This document shows, in pieces, positions 35,625-43,408 of a stretch of DNA of 64,000 nt. The position numbers were made by a program, and so were the translations under genes. The stretch is from positions 1 to 64,000 of the forward strand of contig CAJPVJ010000008.1 in NCBI GenBank assembly GCA_905397405.1. The letters run 5' to 3'. Numbering within the stretch: the first letter of the stretch is position 1; the number at the start of each line of letters is the position of its first letter. The notes below the pieces were generated by a model. That model saw nothing but the letters and a program-made list of their open reading frames with translations. It was not told where the DNA came from and ran no database searches. This DNA comes from Oppiella nova. Taxonomy: Eukaryota; Arthropoda; Arachnida; Sarcoptiformes; Oppiidae.

Positions 35625-36755
35625 ATGAAAAAGCCATTTTACCAACTTGAACAAACAGGTGATGTGATTCGACAGTTTACGCCAAACTGGTTCACCATGA
35701 CCATGGGAACAGGGGTTGTTGCACTGATCTTGCCTGAGTTTCCGTTTGCATCTGATTTTTTATGGCAGCTGGCAACTATTTTATGGCAGTTCAACACACT
35801 ACTGTTTACTGTATTTATCATACTGTATGTTCTACGCTGGCTCATCTATCCTCAAGAAGCGAAGCAGATTTTTTCCCATCCCGCAATGGCACTCTTTTTA
35901 GGTGCAATTCCAATGGGGTTGGCAACGGTATTAAATGGCTTTTTAAAATATGGCATAGCCATTTATGGTGATGTTGCGTTCCAAATTGCGCAGTTGTTGT
36001 GGTATGTCGATGTGGTTTTAGCAGTGGGTATCGGGGTGCTAGTACCGTTTTGTATGTTCCATAAACAAGATCATCAATTGCATACAATGACTGCAATGTG
36101 GTTATTGCCAATTGTGGCCTGTGAAGTTGCAGCAACATCAGGCGGCTTACTTTTAGCGCATATGCATGCTAGTCAACAGGCAGTGGCTATTTTATTCGCC
36201 AGTTATATGCTGTGGGGGATGTCTGTATTGCCTGCTTTTGGGATTCTCACCATTCTGATGTTACGTTTGGCTGTACATCAATTGCCGAGCAAAGAGTTGG
36301 CAATTACGAGCTGGTTAGCTTTAGGGCCAATTGGTACAGGTGCATTGGCACTCTTGGTTCTAGGTGCTCAGGCTCCTCAAGTTTTGGCATTGATTCAGTT
36401 AGAAAATTTAGGTGTGTTCTTTCAAAATGCTGGGATTGTGGCAAGTTTTATTTTGCTTGGCTTTGGTGTGTGGTGGGTTGCAATCGCAGTTCTAACCACA
36501 CTCAAACATGCGGCAACCGAGCTACCATTTAATCTCGGTTGGTGGGGGCTAACTTTCCCACTGGGTGTATTTACCTTGGCAATATTGAGTTTAGGTCACC
36601 AATTACATCTTAGTTTTATTGTAGATACAGGCTTAGCATTTGCTACAATTTTAATGATGTTATGGGTGATGGTGATGAGCAAAACTTTGCGGGGAATGTA
36701 TCAAGGGAATCTGTTTTTTTCTCCTTGTTTAAAAGCTATGTTGGAAAGAGAGTGA
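35625..36755 (+). CDS. TDT-family (TehA/SLAC1/Ssu1-like) transporter, 376 aa
   Basis: The protein has about ten hydrophobic helices and the family start FTPNWFTMTMGTGVVALIL. This superfamily includes the tellurite/dicarboxylate carrier TehA, malate permeases and the sulfite exporter Ssu1. The FTPNWFTMTMGTG opening and length are closest to the C4-dicarboxylate/sulfite branch, but the substrate cannot be fixed. GAGGATGAAGCG precedes the ATG. It is a single gene diverging from ribF across 207 bases. Confidence 0.85.
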   Translation: MKKPFYQLEQTGDVIRQFTPNWFTMTMGTGVVALILPEFPFASDFLWQLATILWQFNTLLFTVFIILYVLRWLIYPQEAKQIFSHPAMALFLGAIPMGLATVLNGFLKYGIAIYGDVAFQIAQLLWYVDVVLAVGIGVLVPFCMFHKQDHQLHTMTAMWLLPIVACEVAATSGGLLLAHMHASQQAVAILFASYMLWGMSVLPAFGILTILMLRLAVHQLPSKELAITSWLALGPIGTGALALLVLGAQAPQVLALIQLENLGVFFQNAGIVASFILLGFGVWWVAIAVLTTLKHAATELPFNLGWWGLTFPLGVFTLAILSLGHQLHLSFIVDTGLAFATILMMLWVMVMSKTLRGMYQGNLFFSPCLKAMLERE

Positions 36756-36772
36756 ATATCAATAGTTCAGCT

Positions 36773-37930
36773 TTAAAAATATAGCAAAGTATTTGTATTT
36801 TTAACTTTATTTAAAATCTCTTTAGCTTCAGGCAGTCCTAGATCAGCAGCTTTACTAAACGCCTCAAGAGCCTTGGTAGAGTTTTGAGGTATACCTAAAC
36901 CTTTAGAGTGCATGACTCCTAAATTATATAATGCTGAACTATGATTTTGATTGGCAGCTTTGTTAAAAGCATCAAAAGCATTTTTATAATTTTGAGCTAC
37001 GCCTTCACCATCTCTATACATAATGCCCAAGTTGTAGGACGCAGTGGGGTCTCCTTGGGCTGATGCCTTACTATTCCACTCAAATGCTTTGGAATAGTCT
37101 TGTTTTACACCCTCACCATTTCTATACATTTTTGCTAGGTAAAGTTGTGCTGTAATAGAGTTTTGATTGGCAGCTTTATTGTACCACTCGAAAGCTTTTA
37201 CAAAATTTTGTTGAGTACCTTGACCAGTATAATAACCATAAGCTAAATTTAATTGGGCATTAACAAGACCTTGATCAGCTGCTTTAGTCCACCATTCAAA
37301 TGCTTTAGTATAATTTTGTTCTACGCCTTTTTTATATAAATACATGTTTCCAAGATTAAATTGAGCTTTACTATTCCCTTGATTAGCCGATTGAGTATAC
37401 CAGCTTAACGCTTGCTCATAATCTTGTTTAACATATTGCCCATAAGCATACATTAAACCTAAATAAAACTGAGCATCATCATTTCCTTGAAATGCAGACT
37501 TTGTAAATAATTCAAACGCTTTTGCATAGTTTTTATCTGTACCATCGCCATTGTAATAGTTATTTCCAAGGTTAAATTGAGCAATGGCAACACCTTGATC
37601 TGCTGCTTTTGTATACCACTTGATTGCCTTTACAGAATCTTGTTTTATGCTGTCAGCATATTCACCAAAGTCATATAGAACTCCTAGTGCAAATTGAGCT
37701 GTTGAATGCCCTTGATCAGCAGCTTTGGTGTACCAATCTAAAGCTTTGATGGGGTTTTTTTCTGTTTCTTTTCCTTGCAAGTAGATGTTGCCTAATCTGA
37801 ATTGTGCATTGGAATTTCCTTGTTCCGCAAGAAGTTGAATATCTTTAAGAGTTTGATTTTCTGCGAGGAGAGGATTTATTGTTAGGCATATAATGAGAGT
37901 AACAAAAAAAAATTTATTCATGTTCATCAT
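36773..37930 (-). CDS. Exported Sel1-repeat (TPR-like) protein, 385 aa
   Basis: A signal peptide (FFFVTLIICLTINPLLA) is followed by nine or ten Sel1 repeats of about 36-38 residues, each with the A-x-x-x-LG-x-x-Y and A-x-x-W-x-x-K-A-A pattern (for example AQFNLGNMYLYKKG, AFEWWTKAADQG). Such solenoids act as protein-binding scaffolds. A periplasmic location is likely. Three ATG codons lie within four residues at the start, and I used the first. No partner gene is evident. Confidence 0.9.
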   Translation of the reverse strand: MMNMNKFFFVTLIICLTINPLLAENQTLKDIQLLAEQGNSNAQFRLGNIYLQGKETEKNPIKALDWYTKAADQGHSTAQFALGVLYDFGEYADSIKQDSVKAIKWYTKAADQGVAIAQFNLGNNYYNGDGTDKNYAKAFELFTKSAFQGNDDAQFYLGLMYAYGQYVKQDYEQALSWYTQSANQGNSKAQFNLGNMYLYKKGVEQNYTKAFEWWTKAADQGLVNAQLNLAYGYYTGQGTQQNFVKAFEWYNKAANQNSITAQLYLAKMYRNGEGVKQDYSKAFEWNSKASAQGDPTASYNLGIMYRDGEGVAQNYKNAFDAFNKAANQNHSSALYNLGVMHSKGLGIPQNSTKALEAFSKAADLGLPEAKEILNKVKNTNTLLYF

Positions 37931-38015
37931 TTTTAGTTTTTATAGTCTAATTAAAATGAGTATATTTTATTTTGTCTCAATTGTTAATTTTTTTTAAAAA
38001 TTAAAAAGTGAATGA

Positions 38016-38744
38016 ATGTTGCAATCAATGAGGATTCAAAAAGCATTTCAGCCCGTGCTAGAAGAGGTGATTAACGCTTTTAGTCGCAACTTTGCCGAAG
38101 ATTTACATAGTATCTATGTTTATGGCAGTGTCGCTCAAGGCATTGCAATTATCGGTCAGTCAGATTTAGACCTTTGTGTTATTTTTAAAAATAAACCTAA
38201 AAATTTAAATGAAAAGATTGCTGAAATAAGCACAAATCTTAAGGTCTTACACCCATTTCTACCTAAAGTTGATGTCGATATTGGTTTTCTAGACGAGGTT
38301 TTAAATAAGCATTCCCTACAAAGTTGGGGAGCATGGATCAAATTCTTTTGTCAGCACATTTATGGAGAAGATTTATCTGCGCTTTTTAACGATGTTCAGA
38401 TTGATCGAGATGTAATTAAGGCGATAAATAGTGGTTATGATGCAGATATACAAGGTTATTTACGTATATTAGATGCATCTGATCAAACAGCAAAAGAATT
38501 AATCAACCTTAAAAAATCTTTAATTAAACGGATAATACGACTGCTCCCTTTGACATTGAACAATATAGAAGGATGGCCAGGCAATTTAAACGATACTGTG
38601 GCACAAGCGATAGATGTATATCCTGAACAAAAAGCAGCGTTTCAATACTTGTTAAAAGAACTTGATCATCCAAATGTAGCGAGTAAGACCTCGCTCCAAG
38701 AAATAAAAAACGTTTATTTGTGGATAGATGCTCACATTATATAA
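38016..38744 (+). CDS. Nucleotidyltransferase-domain protein, 242 aa
   Basis: The N-terminal half is a Pol-beta-type nucleotidyltransferase: YVYGSVAQGIAIIGQSDLDLCVIF gives the GS-motif and the first metal-binding Asp pair, and VDVDIGFLD provides the third acidic position. The C-terminal half (from about residue 125) is helical, as in aminoglycoside adenylyltransferases and related small-molecule modifying enzymes. A resistance role is possible but not shown. The start may also be the ATG at 38028. It stands alone between opposite-strand genes. Confidence 0.75.
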   Translation: MLQSMRIQKAFQPVLEEVINAFSRNFAEDLHSIYVYGSVAQGIAIIGQSDLDLCVIFKNKPKNLNEKIAEISTNLKVLHPFLPKVDVDIGFLDEVLNKHSLQSWGAWIKFFCQHIYGEDLSALFNDVQIDRDVIKAINSGYDADIQGYLRILDASDQTAKELINLKKSLIKRIIRLLPLTLNNIEGWPGNLNDTVAQAIDVYPEQKAAFQYLLKELDHPNVASKTSLQEIKNVYLWIDAHII

Positions 38745-38753
38745 AATAAAAAA

Positions 38754-38773
38754 AAGCAGCCTTTTGGCTGCTT
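38754..38773 (-). terminator. Terminator of the uracil permease gene
   Basis: AAGCAGCC and GGCTGCTT flank TTTT; read on the minus strand the stem runs into a long T tract. It lies 21 bases after the permease stop and faces the end of the nucleotidyltransferase gene. Confidence 0.85.
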
Positions 38774-38793
38774 AAAATAGGTTCAATTTATAA

Positions 38794-40095
38794 TTATGAT
38801 TTATCTTTTAAGCTAAAGAACCAGTTCAGAATCAATGCTGCAAACGTTGCAGTACCAATACCACCCAAGTTGAAATCACCAAATTGAAGGGCAAAGTCAC
38901 CTGTTCCTAAAATGATTGTTACTGCGGCAACCATCAAGTTTTTATTTTGAGAAAAATCGACTTTATTTTCAATCCAAATCTTCGCACCTGCAATGGTAAT
39001 TAAACCAAAGACCACGATTGAAGCACCTGTTAAAATCGCCGTTGGAATGGTATGAATAACTGCGCCAAATTTAGGTGAAAACCCTAAGAAAATTGCAAAA
39101 ATACCCGCAATAACAAAAACAATCGTAGAATAAACACGGGTAACGGCCATTACACCAATATTCTCACCATAGGTGGTCATACCCGGTGCACCGACACCAC
39201 CAGAAAGCGTGGTTGCAATACCATCTGCAACAAAAGCTTTACCAATTTGTGGATCTAGGTTTTCGCCAGTCATGGCACTGACTGCTTTGATATGACCCAA
39301 GTTTTCTGCCACCAGAATTAAAGCAATCGGCGCAATAATTAACATTGCATTGAGATCAAAAACAGGTGAATGGAAAGTAGGTGTACCAAACCATGCGGCT
39401 TGTTGAATAGGTGTGAAATTAATCGGTGTTCCATTTCCCATTACATTTGCAACAATGAAATAGATCAAATAAGCCAATAACAACCCAACCAAGAGCAATA
39501 AGCGTTGTAATAGCCCTTTCGTGAATACAGCAATTGAACCCATACAAAGTACAGTGACCAAGGCCATCCACATATTAAAGTCATTGCCAGCGACACCTTT
39601 CACCGTAACAGGCGCAAGGTTTAAACCAATAATCATGACCACTGCACCAGTCACCACTGGTGGCATGAGTTTTTCAATCCATTTGGTCCCCGTTGCCATG
39701 ACGAGCAAGCCGAACATTGCATACAACACACCACATGCCATGATCCCGCCAGCTGCAACAGCTAAATTTGCATTTGGCGTACCTGTACCTGATGCAGCAT
39801 AGCCAGTTGCAGCAATCACCACCCCAATAAAGGCAAAGCTTGAACCTAGGTAACTTGGAACACGACCACCCGTAACAATAAAGAATAAGATGGTACAAAT
39901 CCCTGACATTAAAATGGCAAGGTTTGGGTCAAAGCCCATTAAAAAGGGTGCGAGTACAGTTGCACCAAACATGGCAAATGCGTGTTGAATCCCTAAAACG
40001 ACACTTTGCGCAGGAGGTAAATACTCATTGGTACCGACAGGTCTTGCATCAATGCTGCCAGAATAAGGACGCCATTTGGGAAACCAGTTGGACAT
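38794..40095 (-). CDS. uraA: Uracil/xanthine permease, NCS2 family, 433 aa
   Basis: This is an inner-membrane nucleobase:proton symporter with about 14 helices. Family features include QHAFAMFGATVLAPFLMG near the N-terminus, the substrate-site NLGHIKAVSAMTGENLDP and TTYGENIGVMAVTRVYS, which matches the UraA-type NCS2 motif. The ATG at 40095 (MSNWFPKW) is preferred because it gives the normal N-terminus, although the frame is open to 40131. Uracil as the substrate is the likeliest reading; xanthine is possible. Confidence 0.88.
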   Translation of the reverse strand: MSNWFPKWRPYSGSIDARPVGTNEYLPPAQSVVLGIQHAFAMFGATVLAPFLMGFDPNLAILMSGICTILFFIVTGGRVPSYLGSSFAFIGVVIAATGYAASGTGTPNANLAVAAGGIMACGVLYAMFGLLVMATGTKWIEKLMPPVVTGAVVMIIGLNLAPVTVKGVAGNDFNMWMALVTVLCMGSIAVFTKGLLQRLLLLVGLLLAYLIYFIVANVMGNGTPINFTPIQQAAWFGTPTFHSPVFDLNAMLIIAPIALILVAENLGHIKAVSAMTGENLDPQIGKAFVADGIATTLSGGVGAPGMTTYGENIGVMAVTRVYSTIVFVIAGIFAIFLGFSPKFGAVIHTIPTAILTGASIVVFGLITIAGAKIWIENKVDFSQNKNLMVAAVTIILGTGDFALQFGDFNLGGIGTATFAALILNWFFSLKDKS

Positions 40096-40408
40096 AAATT
40101 GAGCACTCAAAAAACAAATTGGACACATCATACGCTTTCTTTTCGAGAGTTTTAATCATTTTAGTCAAACTAAGCACTTGCATTTATTAGGGAAAATTGA
40201 TGTTTTGTACCATTTGGTCAAATAATTAAATAATGTTAGTGCGTAAAATCAAAGTATTAAAAAAAATAGATATAAAAAAGAAGAATAATTCAGGATTTTG
40301 TAACTGCTTAAATTTTTTCCATTCAAATTGAGATTTTTTTGCAATTGTTGATGAATTAGGCATTTTATTTGTGTGAAGTTGCTTCTAAATTAATAGTTTC
40401 ATTTTTCG
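40096..40408. other. AT-rich intergenic region upstream of the uracil permease
   Basis: These bases hold the permease promoter and the 3' flank of the lipoprotein gene, both on the minus strand. I see no gene and no clear terminator hairpin for the lipoprotein operon. Confidence 0.5.
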
Positions 40409-40876
40409 TTAGCACTGATTCAACGTTCTTCTGTTTATATACTTTATATAATTTTGAAGTTCTTTTTCTAACTCGACAAAATTTTTATTATTAATCATAT
40501 GCTTCTCATATTTTGGAATTTTCGACTTTAGAGTTCCTTCATTATTTAAAACAGTATAACTATAATTTTCTCTGTAACCTGTTAAAAATTTTGAATTGAA
40601 AAAATATAATATTGTCTCAGTTCCATATACTCCAGAATCACCATCTATTTGAGAAACAATCACACAATTTTTTTTATCTAATTTATAGATACTAATTTCA
40701 TTATCAAAGACAGGACCTCCATTTTCAACTTCATAATCTATGGTAAAGCTCTGTAAGATTTTAAATTTATTTTTAATTTCATATCCTGTATATTTATAAG
40801 AATCAGTGATTTTAGTTGTACAACCTCCAACTATAAAAATAAAAAATAACAAGGCTAAAACATTTTTCATAAACAC
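40409..40876 (-). CDS. Small lipoprotein, candidate immunity protein, 155 aa
   Basis: A lipoprotein signal is clear: a hydrophobic stretch ending IVGGC at about residues 15-19, so the mature protein would be acylated and face the periplasm. The remainder is strand-rich and lysine-rich with no family I recognise. It starts eight bases after the stop of the LysM-M15 peptidase gene and is surely co-transcribed. Type VI effectors that attack peptidoglycan are usually paired with a periplasmic immunity protein encoded directly downstream, which fits here. That role is inference. Confidence 0.7.
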   Translation of the reverse strand: MFMKNVLALLFFIFIVGGCTTKITDSYKYTGYEIKNKFKILQSFTIDYEVENGGPVFDNEISIYKLDKKNCVIVSQIDGDSGVYGTETILYFFNSKFLTGYRENYSYTVLNNEGTLKSKIPKYEKHMINNKNFVELEKELQNYIKYINRRTLNQC

Positions 40877-40884
40877 TCCGAAAG

Positions 40885-42207
40885 CTAAAAATTTAATTTT
40901 TTATAATTACTTATACCAAGTACTAAAAGTTGAGGTCTTAAGTCACGCCATGTTTTTCCATTGGGATGTAATTCGAAATGAGGCCTATCAATTAGGGATT
41001 TCCATCGACCACCCCATACTAATCCTAATTGTTCACCAATTGGTCCTAATTTTTTATGATCTTCTTCTGCACTACTTCTTCTGTCTTGTGGAGATAATTT
41101 CTGATTATAGGCAACAATTTCACCATCTCGCACAGACCAAACATCTACAGCCAAACCATATTGGTGATAACTTTTTAATGGTCCCGCTTTTGTAACCCCG
41201 CTAGATAAAGCGCCTTGTGCTGCAGGGCTTCTATAACCATCCGTAATTGTCCAACATATGTTGAGTGTTTGGTAGCCAGTATTAATTAATTGAATTATGT
41301 AGGGTTGATATATTGGATGAAGTTCAGAAATTCTAGCTAATGCCCGTTTGTAATGCTTCTCTCCTCCACATGCTTCTGGTAATAAGCCACTAGTATTGAC
41401 AGGATCAGATGCTTCCACTTCAGCCACAGGAGATTCTTCTTTGTTTTGAGAAGCATTCTGTTTTACTTTTGGTGGCGTAGACTTCTTATCTTTCTTGCTC
41501 TCAATTTTAGCTTTTGCTTGAGTGAGCCCTACTTTTCGGTCATAGACTTTTAACTTTTGGTTCTCACGGAGATGATCATCGCTTAGCCCATTAAGCTTTT
41601 TAATTTCATCGACCGTATTAGCTGTAAGCTTTGCAATTAAAGTTAATGTATCTTTATACTGAACTACAATGATCGTGGTTTTTTCTTGCTGACGAGGCTT
41701 TGTTTCTACTGGCTTAGTTTTATTTTCAGGAGTTGCTGTTTTTTTGACAGGGATTTTTAGCACTTGCCCAGGATGAATATCTGTATCACTTTTTAAATTA
41801 TTTATTTTGATCAATTCTGATGTCGTTGTTTGATTATCATTCGCTATTCGAGATAAATAATCACCTTCAGCCACAATATAGGTTGATCTTAGATAAGTAC
41901 CAGTTGCCACATCCTTTGTAGAAAGATTCACGCCTTTCAGTAAAACTTTTGGGCTACGAACAATAAAAATTGTTTTTTCTCCAACCAGCTGTATTTTGAC
42001 TTTAGATTGATATTCCCCAGATGTACTACTCCTGATCCTCACATCAATCATCGTGCCTATAGGTCGCTTAAACCAAACAGATTCACCACTGGCAGGAGTA
42101 ACATGATCAGATATAAGAGAAGACCCCACCCAAAGTTGATGGACTAATCCTTGAATAGGTTGTTCTAATGCATCAAGAAATTTAATATTTGCTAAGCAAT
42201 CCATCAT
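40885..42207 (-). CDS. LysM plus M15 peptidase protein, candidate type VI effector, 440 aa
   Basis: There is no signal peptide. Residues about 1-95 form a strand-rich domain of unknown family. Two LysM modules follow, at about 108-152 (YIVAEGDYLSRIANDN...GQVLKIP) and 180-222 (VQYKDTLTLIAKLT...NQKLKVY). A Lys-rich linker spans 225-265. A zinc peptidase of the VanY/L-alanyl-D-glutamate type ends the protein, with SYHQYGLAVDVW near 350 and RPHFEL near 407 supplying the metal ligands. It would bind and cut peptidoglycan. Its ATG overlaps the upstream stop by one base. Lack of an export signal, a VgrG-like neighbour upstream and a lipoprotein downstream suggest delivery by a type VI system. Confidence 0.8.
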   Translation of the reverse strand: MMDCLANIKFLDALEQPIQGLVHQLWVGSSLISDHVTPASGESVWFKRPIGTMIDVRIRSSTSGEYQSKVKIQLVGEKTIFIVRSPKVLLKGVNLSTKDVATGTYLRSTYIVAEGDYLSRIANDNQTTTSELIKINNLKSDTDIHPGQVLKIPVKKTATPENKTKPVETKPRQQEKTTIIVVQYKDTLTLIAKLTANTVDEIKKLNGLSDDHLRENQKLKVYDRKVGLTQAKAKIESKKDKKSTPPKVKQNASQNKEESPVAEVEASDPVNTSGLLPEACGGEKHYKRALARISELHPIYQPYIIQLINTGYQTLNICWTITDGYRSPAAQGALSSGVTKAGPLKSYHQYGLAVDVWSVRDGEIVAYNQKLSPQDRRSSAEEDHKKLGPIGEQLGLVWGGRWKSLIDRPHFELHPNGKTWRDLRPQLLVLGISNYKKLNF

Positions 42208-42638
42208 TAAACCTCTTGATCATGCTGGTCATGTGAACGGCATAGGTATTCAAACGCGTCCTCATCGTCAAGACCATCATCTACAGACACGGTCCAATCT
42301 TCTTCTGTACCAATGAGAATATCGTAGTCATCATTATGGTCCGAGCTTAGTCTTTGAGTTCGTCCATGCTGATCCAGTGTCCCTGAAACATAGGTGTTAT
42401 TTTTATTATTGATGAGTTTATATTTCACATTAGAAAAATCAGTCTGGTAAAAAAGATCATAAAAATCCCATTTATTACTAAATAGAGTCTCTTCTTTTAA
42501 GATAGGAAGTGTTGGAATTTCAGCTTTAACACGACTTCCCGTTTTAAACTGATGTTGCCCGGCAAAAACTTTAAAATCATTTGGTGTTTTAATTGTTATG
42601 CCATTTTTTGAAATGATGATTTGTGAACCACCAGCCAT
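42207..42638 (-). CDS. VgrG C-terminal-tail-like protein, 143 aa
   Basis: The opening GGSQIIISKNGITIKTP and FKVFAGQHQF are the sequence found at the end of the beta-helix in VgrG type VI spike proteins, followed by a tail segment (YDLFYQTDFSNVKYKLI, DQHGRTQRLSSD). The gp27/gp5-like body of VgrG is absent from the window, so this is either a remnant or a stand-alone adaptor. No good ribosome-binding site precedes the ATG. It is joined by a one-base stop/start overlap to the LysM-M15 gene. In full VgrG proteins this tail often carries the effector. Confidence 0.7.
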   Translation of the reverse strand: MAGGSQIIISKNGITIKTPNDFKVFAGQHQFKTGSRVKAEIPTLPILKEETLFSNKWDFYDLFYQTDFSNVKYKLINNKNNTYVSGTLDQHGRTQRLSSDHNDDYDILIGTEEDWTVSVDDGLDDEDAFEYLCRSHDQHDQEV

Positions 42639-42692
42639 GACTATACCATTTATTAGTTTGTTGATATTATATGTTTAGCATATCTTACAAAA

Positions 42693-43313
42693 ATGAACAA
42701 TATGACTTTTATCATTGCTATACAACTTGAGGATGGTGTAGTGGTTGCTGTAGATAACAAAAACATTCAATTAAAAGATAAAAATATCAATGATTTTGAG
42801 GAATATGACGATGTAAAGTTGTATGGGTGGGATGGTGGTGTTATCACGGGAACAGGTGAAATGTATGTCATTGATAAAGCAATAAGACTTTTTATTAATA
42901 ATGCTGAATCTGATCTTAAAAAATTACCAGAATGTTTAAATATATCCAGACAAATTCGTGAAATGGAGGTTGGTCAGCATGAGCAAATCCAATCATCCAA
43001 ATTGCTCTATTCAAGCTTTAGTGATTCAGGTGCAAAAATTTTTGCTGTTGAATGTGATGAAACAGGCGTTTATCGAACTCGTGAATTTCAAAATAACGAT
43101 GTAATCGTTTGGTTTTTTAACCAAAATATTCAGGAAATAACGCAAGATTTAAACAACTTGTATAGCAAAGCACGAAGTTATAGTTCTTTTGAGCAACAAG
43201 CAGATGGGTTTAATTATTATCTTCATCCTATTGCAGAAATTTTCTATAAACAAAGTCAAGTCGATACTTGGATGAGTAGCAGTTTTAATATTTGCTTCCA
43301 AACAAGAAACTAA
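42693..43313 (+). CDS. Stand-alone Ntn-hydrolase-like (HslV/proteasome-type) protein, 206 aa
   Basis: I recognise no named family, but the N-terminus reads MTFIIAIQLEDGVVVAVDNK, close to the T-x-I-x-x-x-x-x-x-G-V-V-x-A-x-D pattern of HslV and proteasome beta subunits. A later VKLYGWDGGVITGTGE resembles the strand after the loop in HslV (V-I-x-G-x-G). If translation begins at the ATG at 42702, threonine becomes residue 2 and, after Met removal, could be the nucleophile. The C-terminal half is helical with no clear match. It diverges from the VgrG-tail operon over 54 bases. Function is unknown. Confidence 0.6.
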   Translation: MNNMTFIIAIQLEDGVVVAVDNKNIQLKDKNINDFEEYDDVKLYGWDGGVITGTGEMYVIDKAIRLFINNAESDLKKLPECLNISRQIREMEVGQHEQIQSSKLLYSSFSDSGAKIFAVECDETGVYRTREFQNNDVIVWFFNQNIQEITQDLNNLYSKARSYSSFEQQADGFNYYLHPIAEIFYKQSQVDTWMSSSFNICFQTRN

Positions 43314-43370
43314 TGCTTTTCTGCCTATATCCATAATCAAAGAAATGACTTTATCGAGGGTCACTAAGTT

Positions 43371-43394
43371 GAAGGGGTACCTATGTACCCCTTC
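43371..43394. terminator. Terminator at the end of ppc
   Basis: GAAGGGGTAC and GTACCCCTTC pair perfectly around CTAT. It lies 15 bases after the ppc stop on the minus strand. The T-run is weak, but the stem is strong and could also stop the gene arriving from the left. Confidence 0.75.
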
Positions 43395-43408
43395 AAAGAA
43401 ACTTGAAC

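Noticed and set aside
40409-43313. Prophage remnant
   Set aside because: The peptidase domain resembles phage endolysins, but there are no holin, capsid, tail or integrase genes, and the VgrG-like neighbour and lipoprotein fit a type VI module better.
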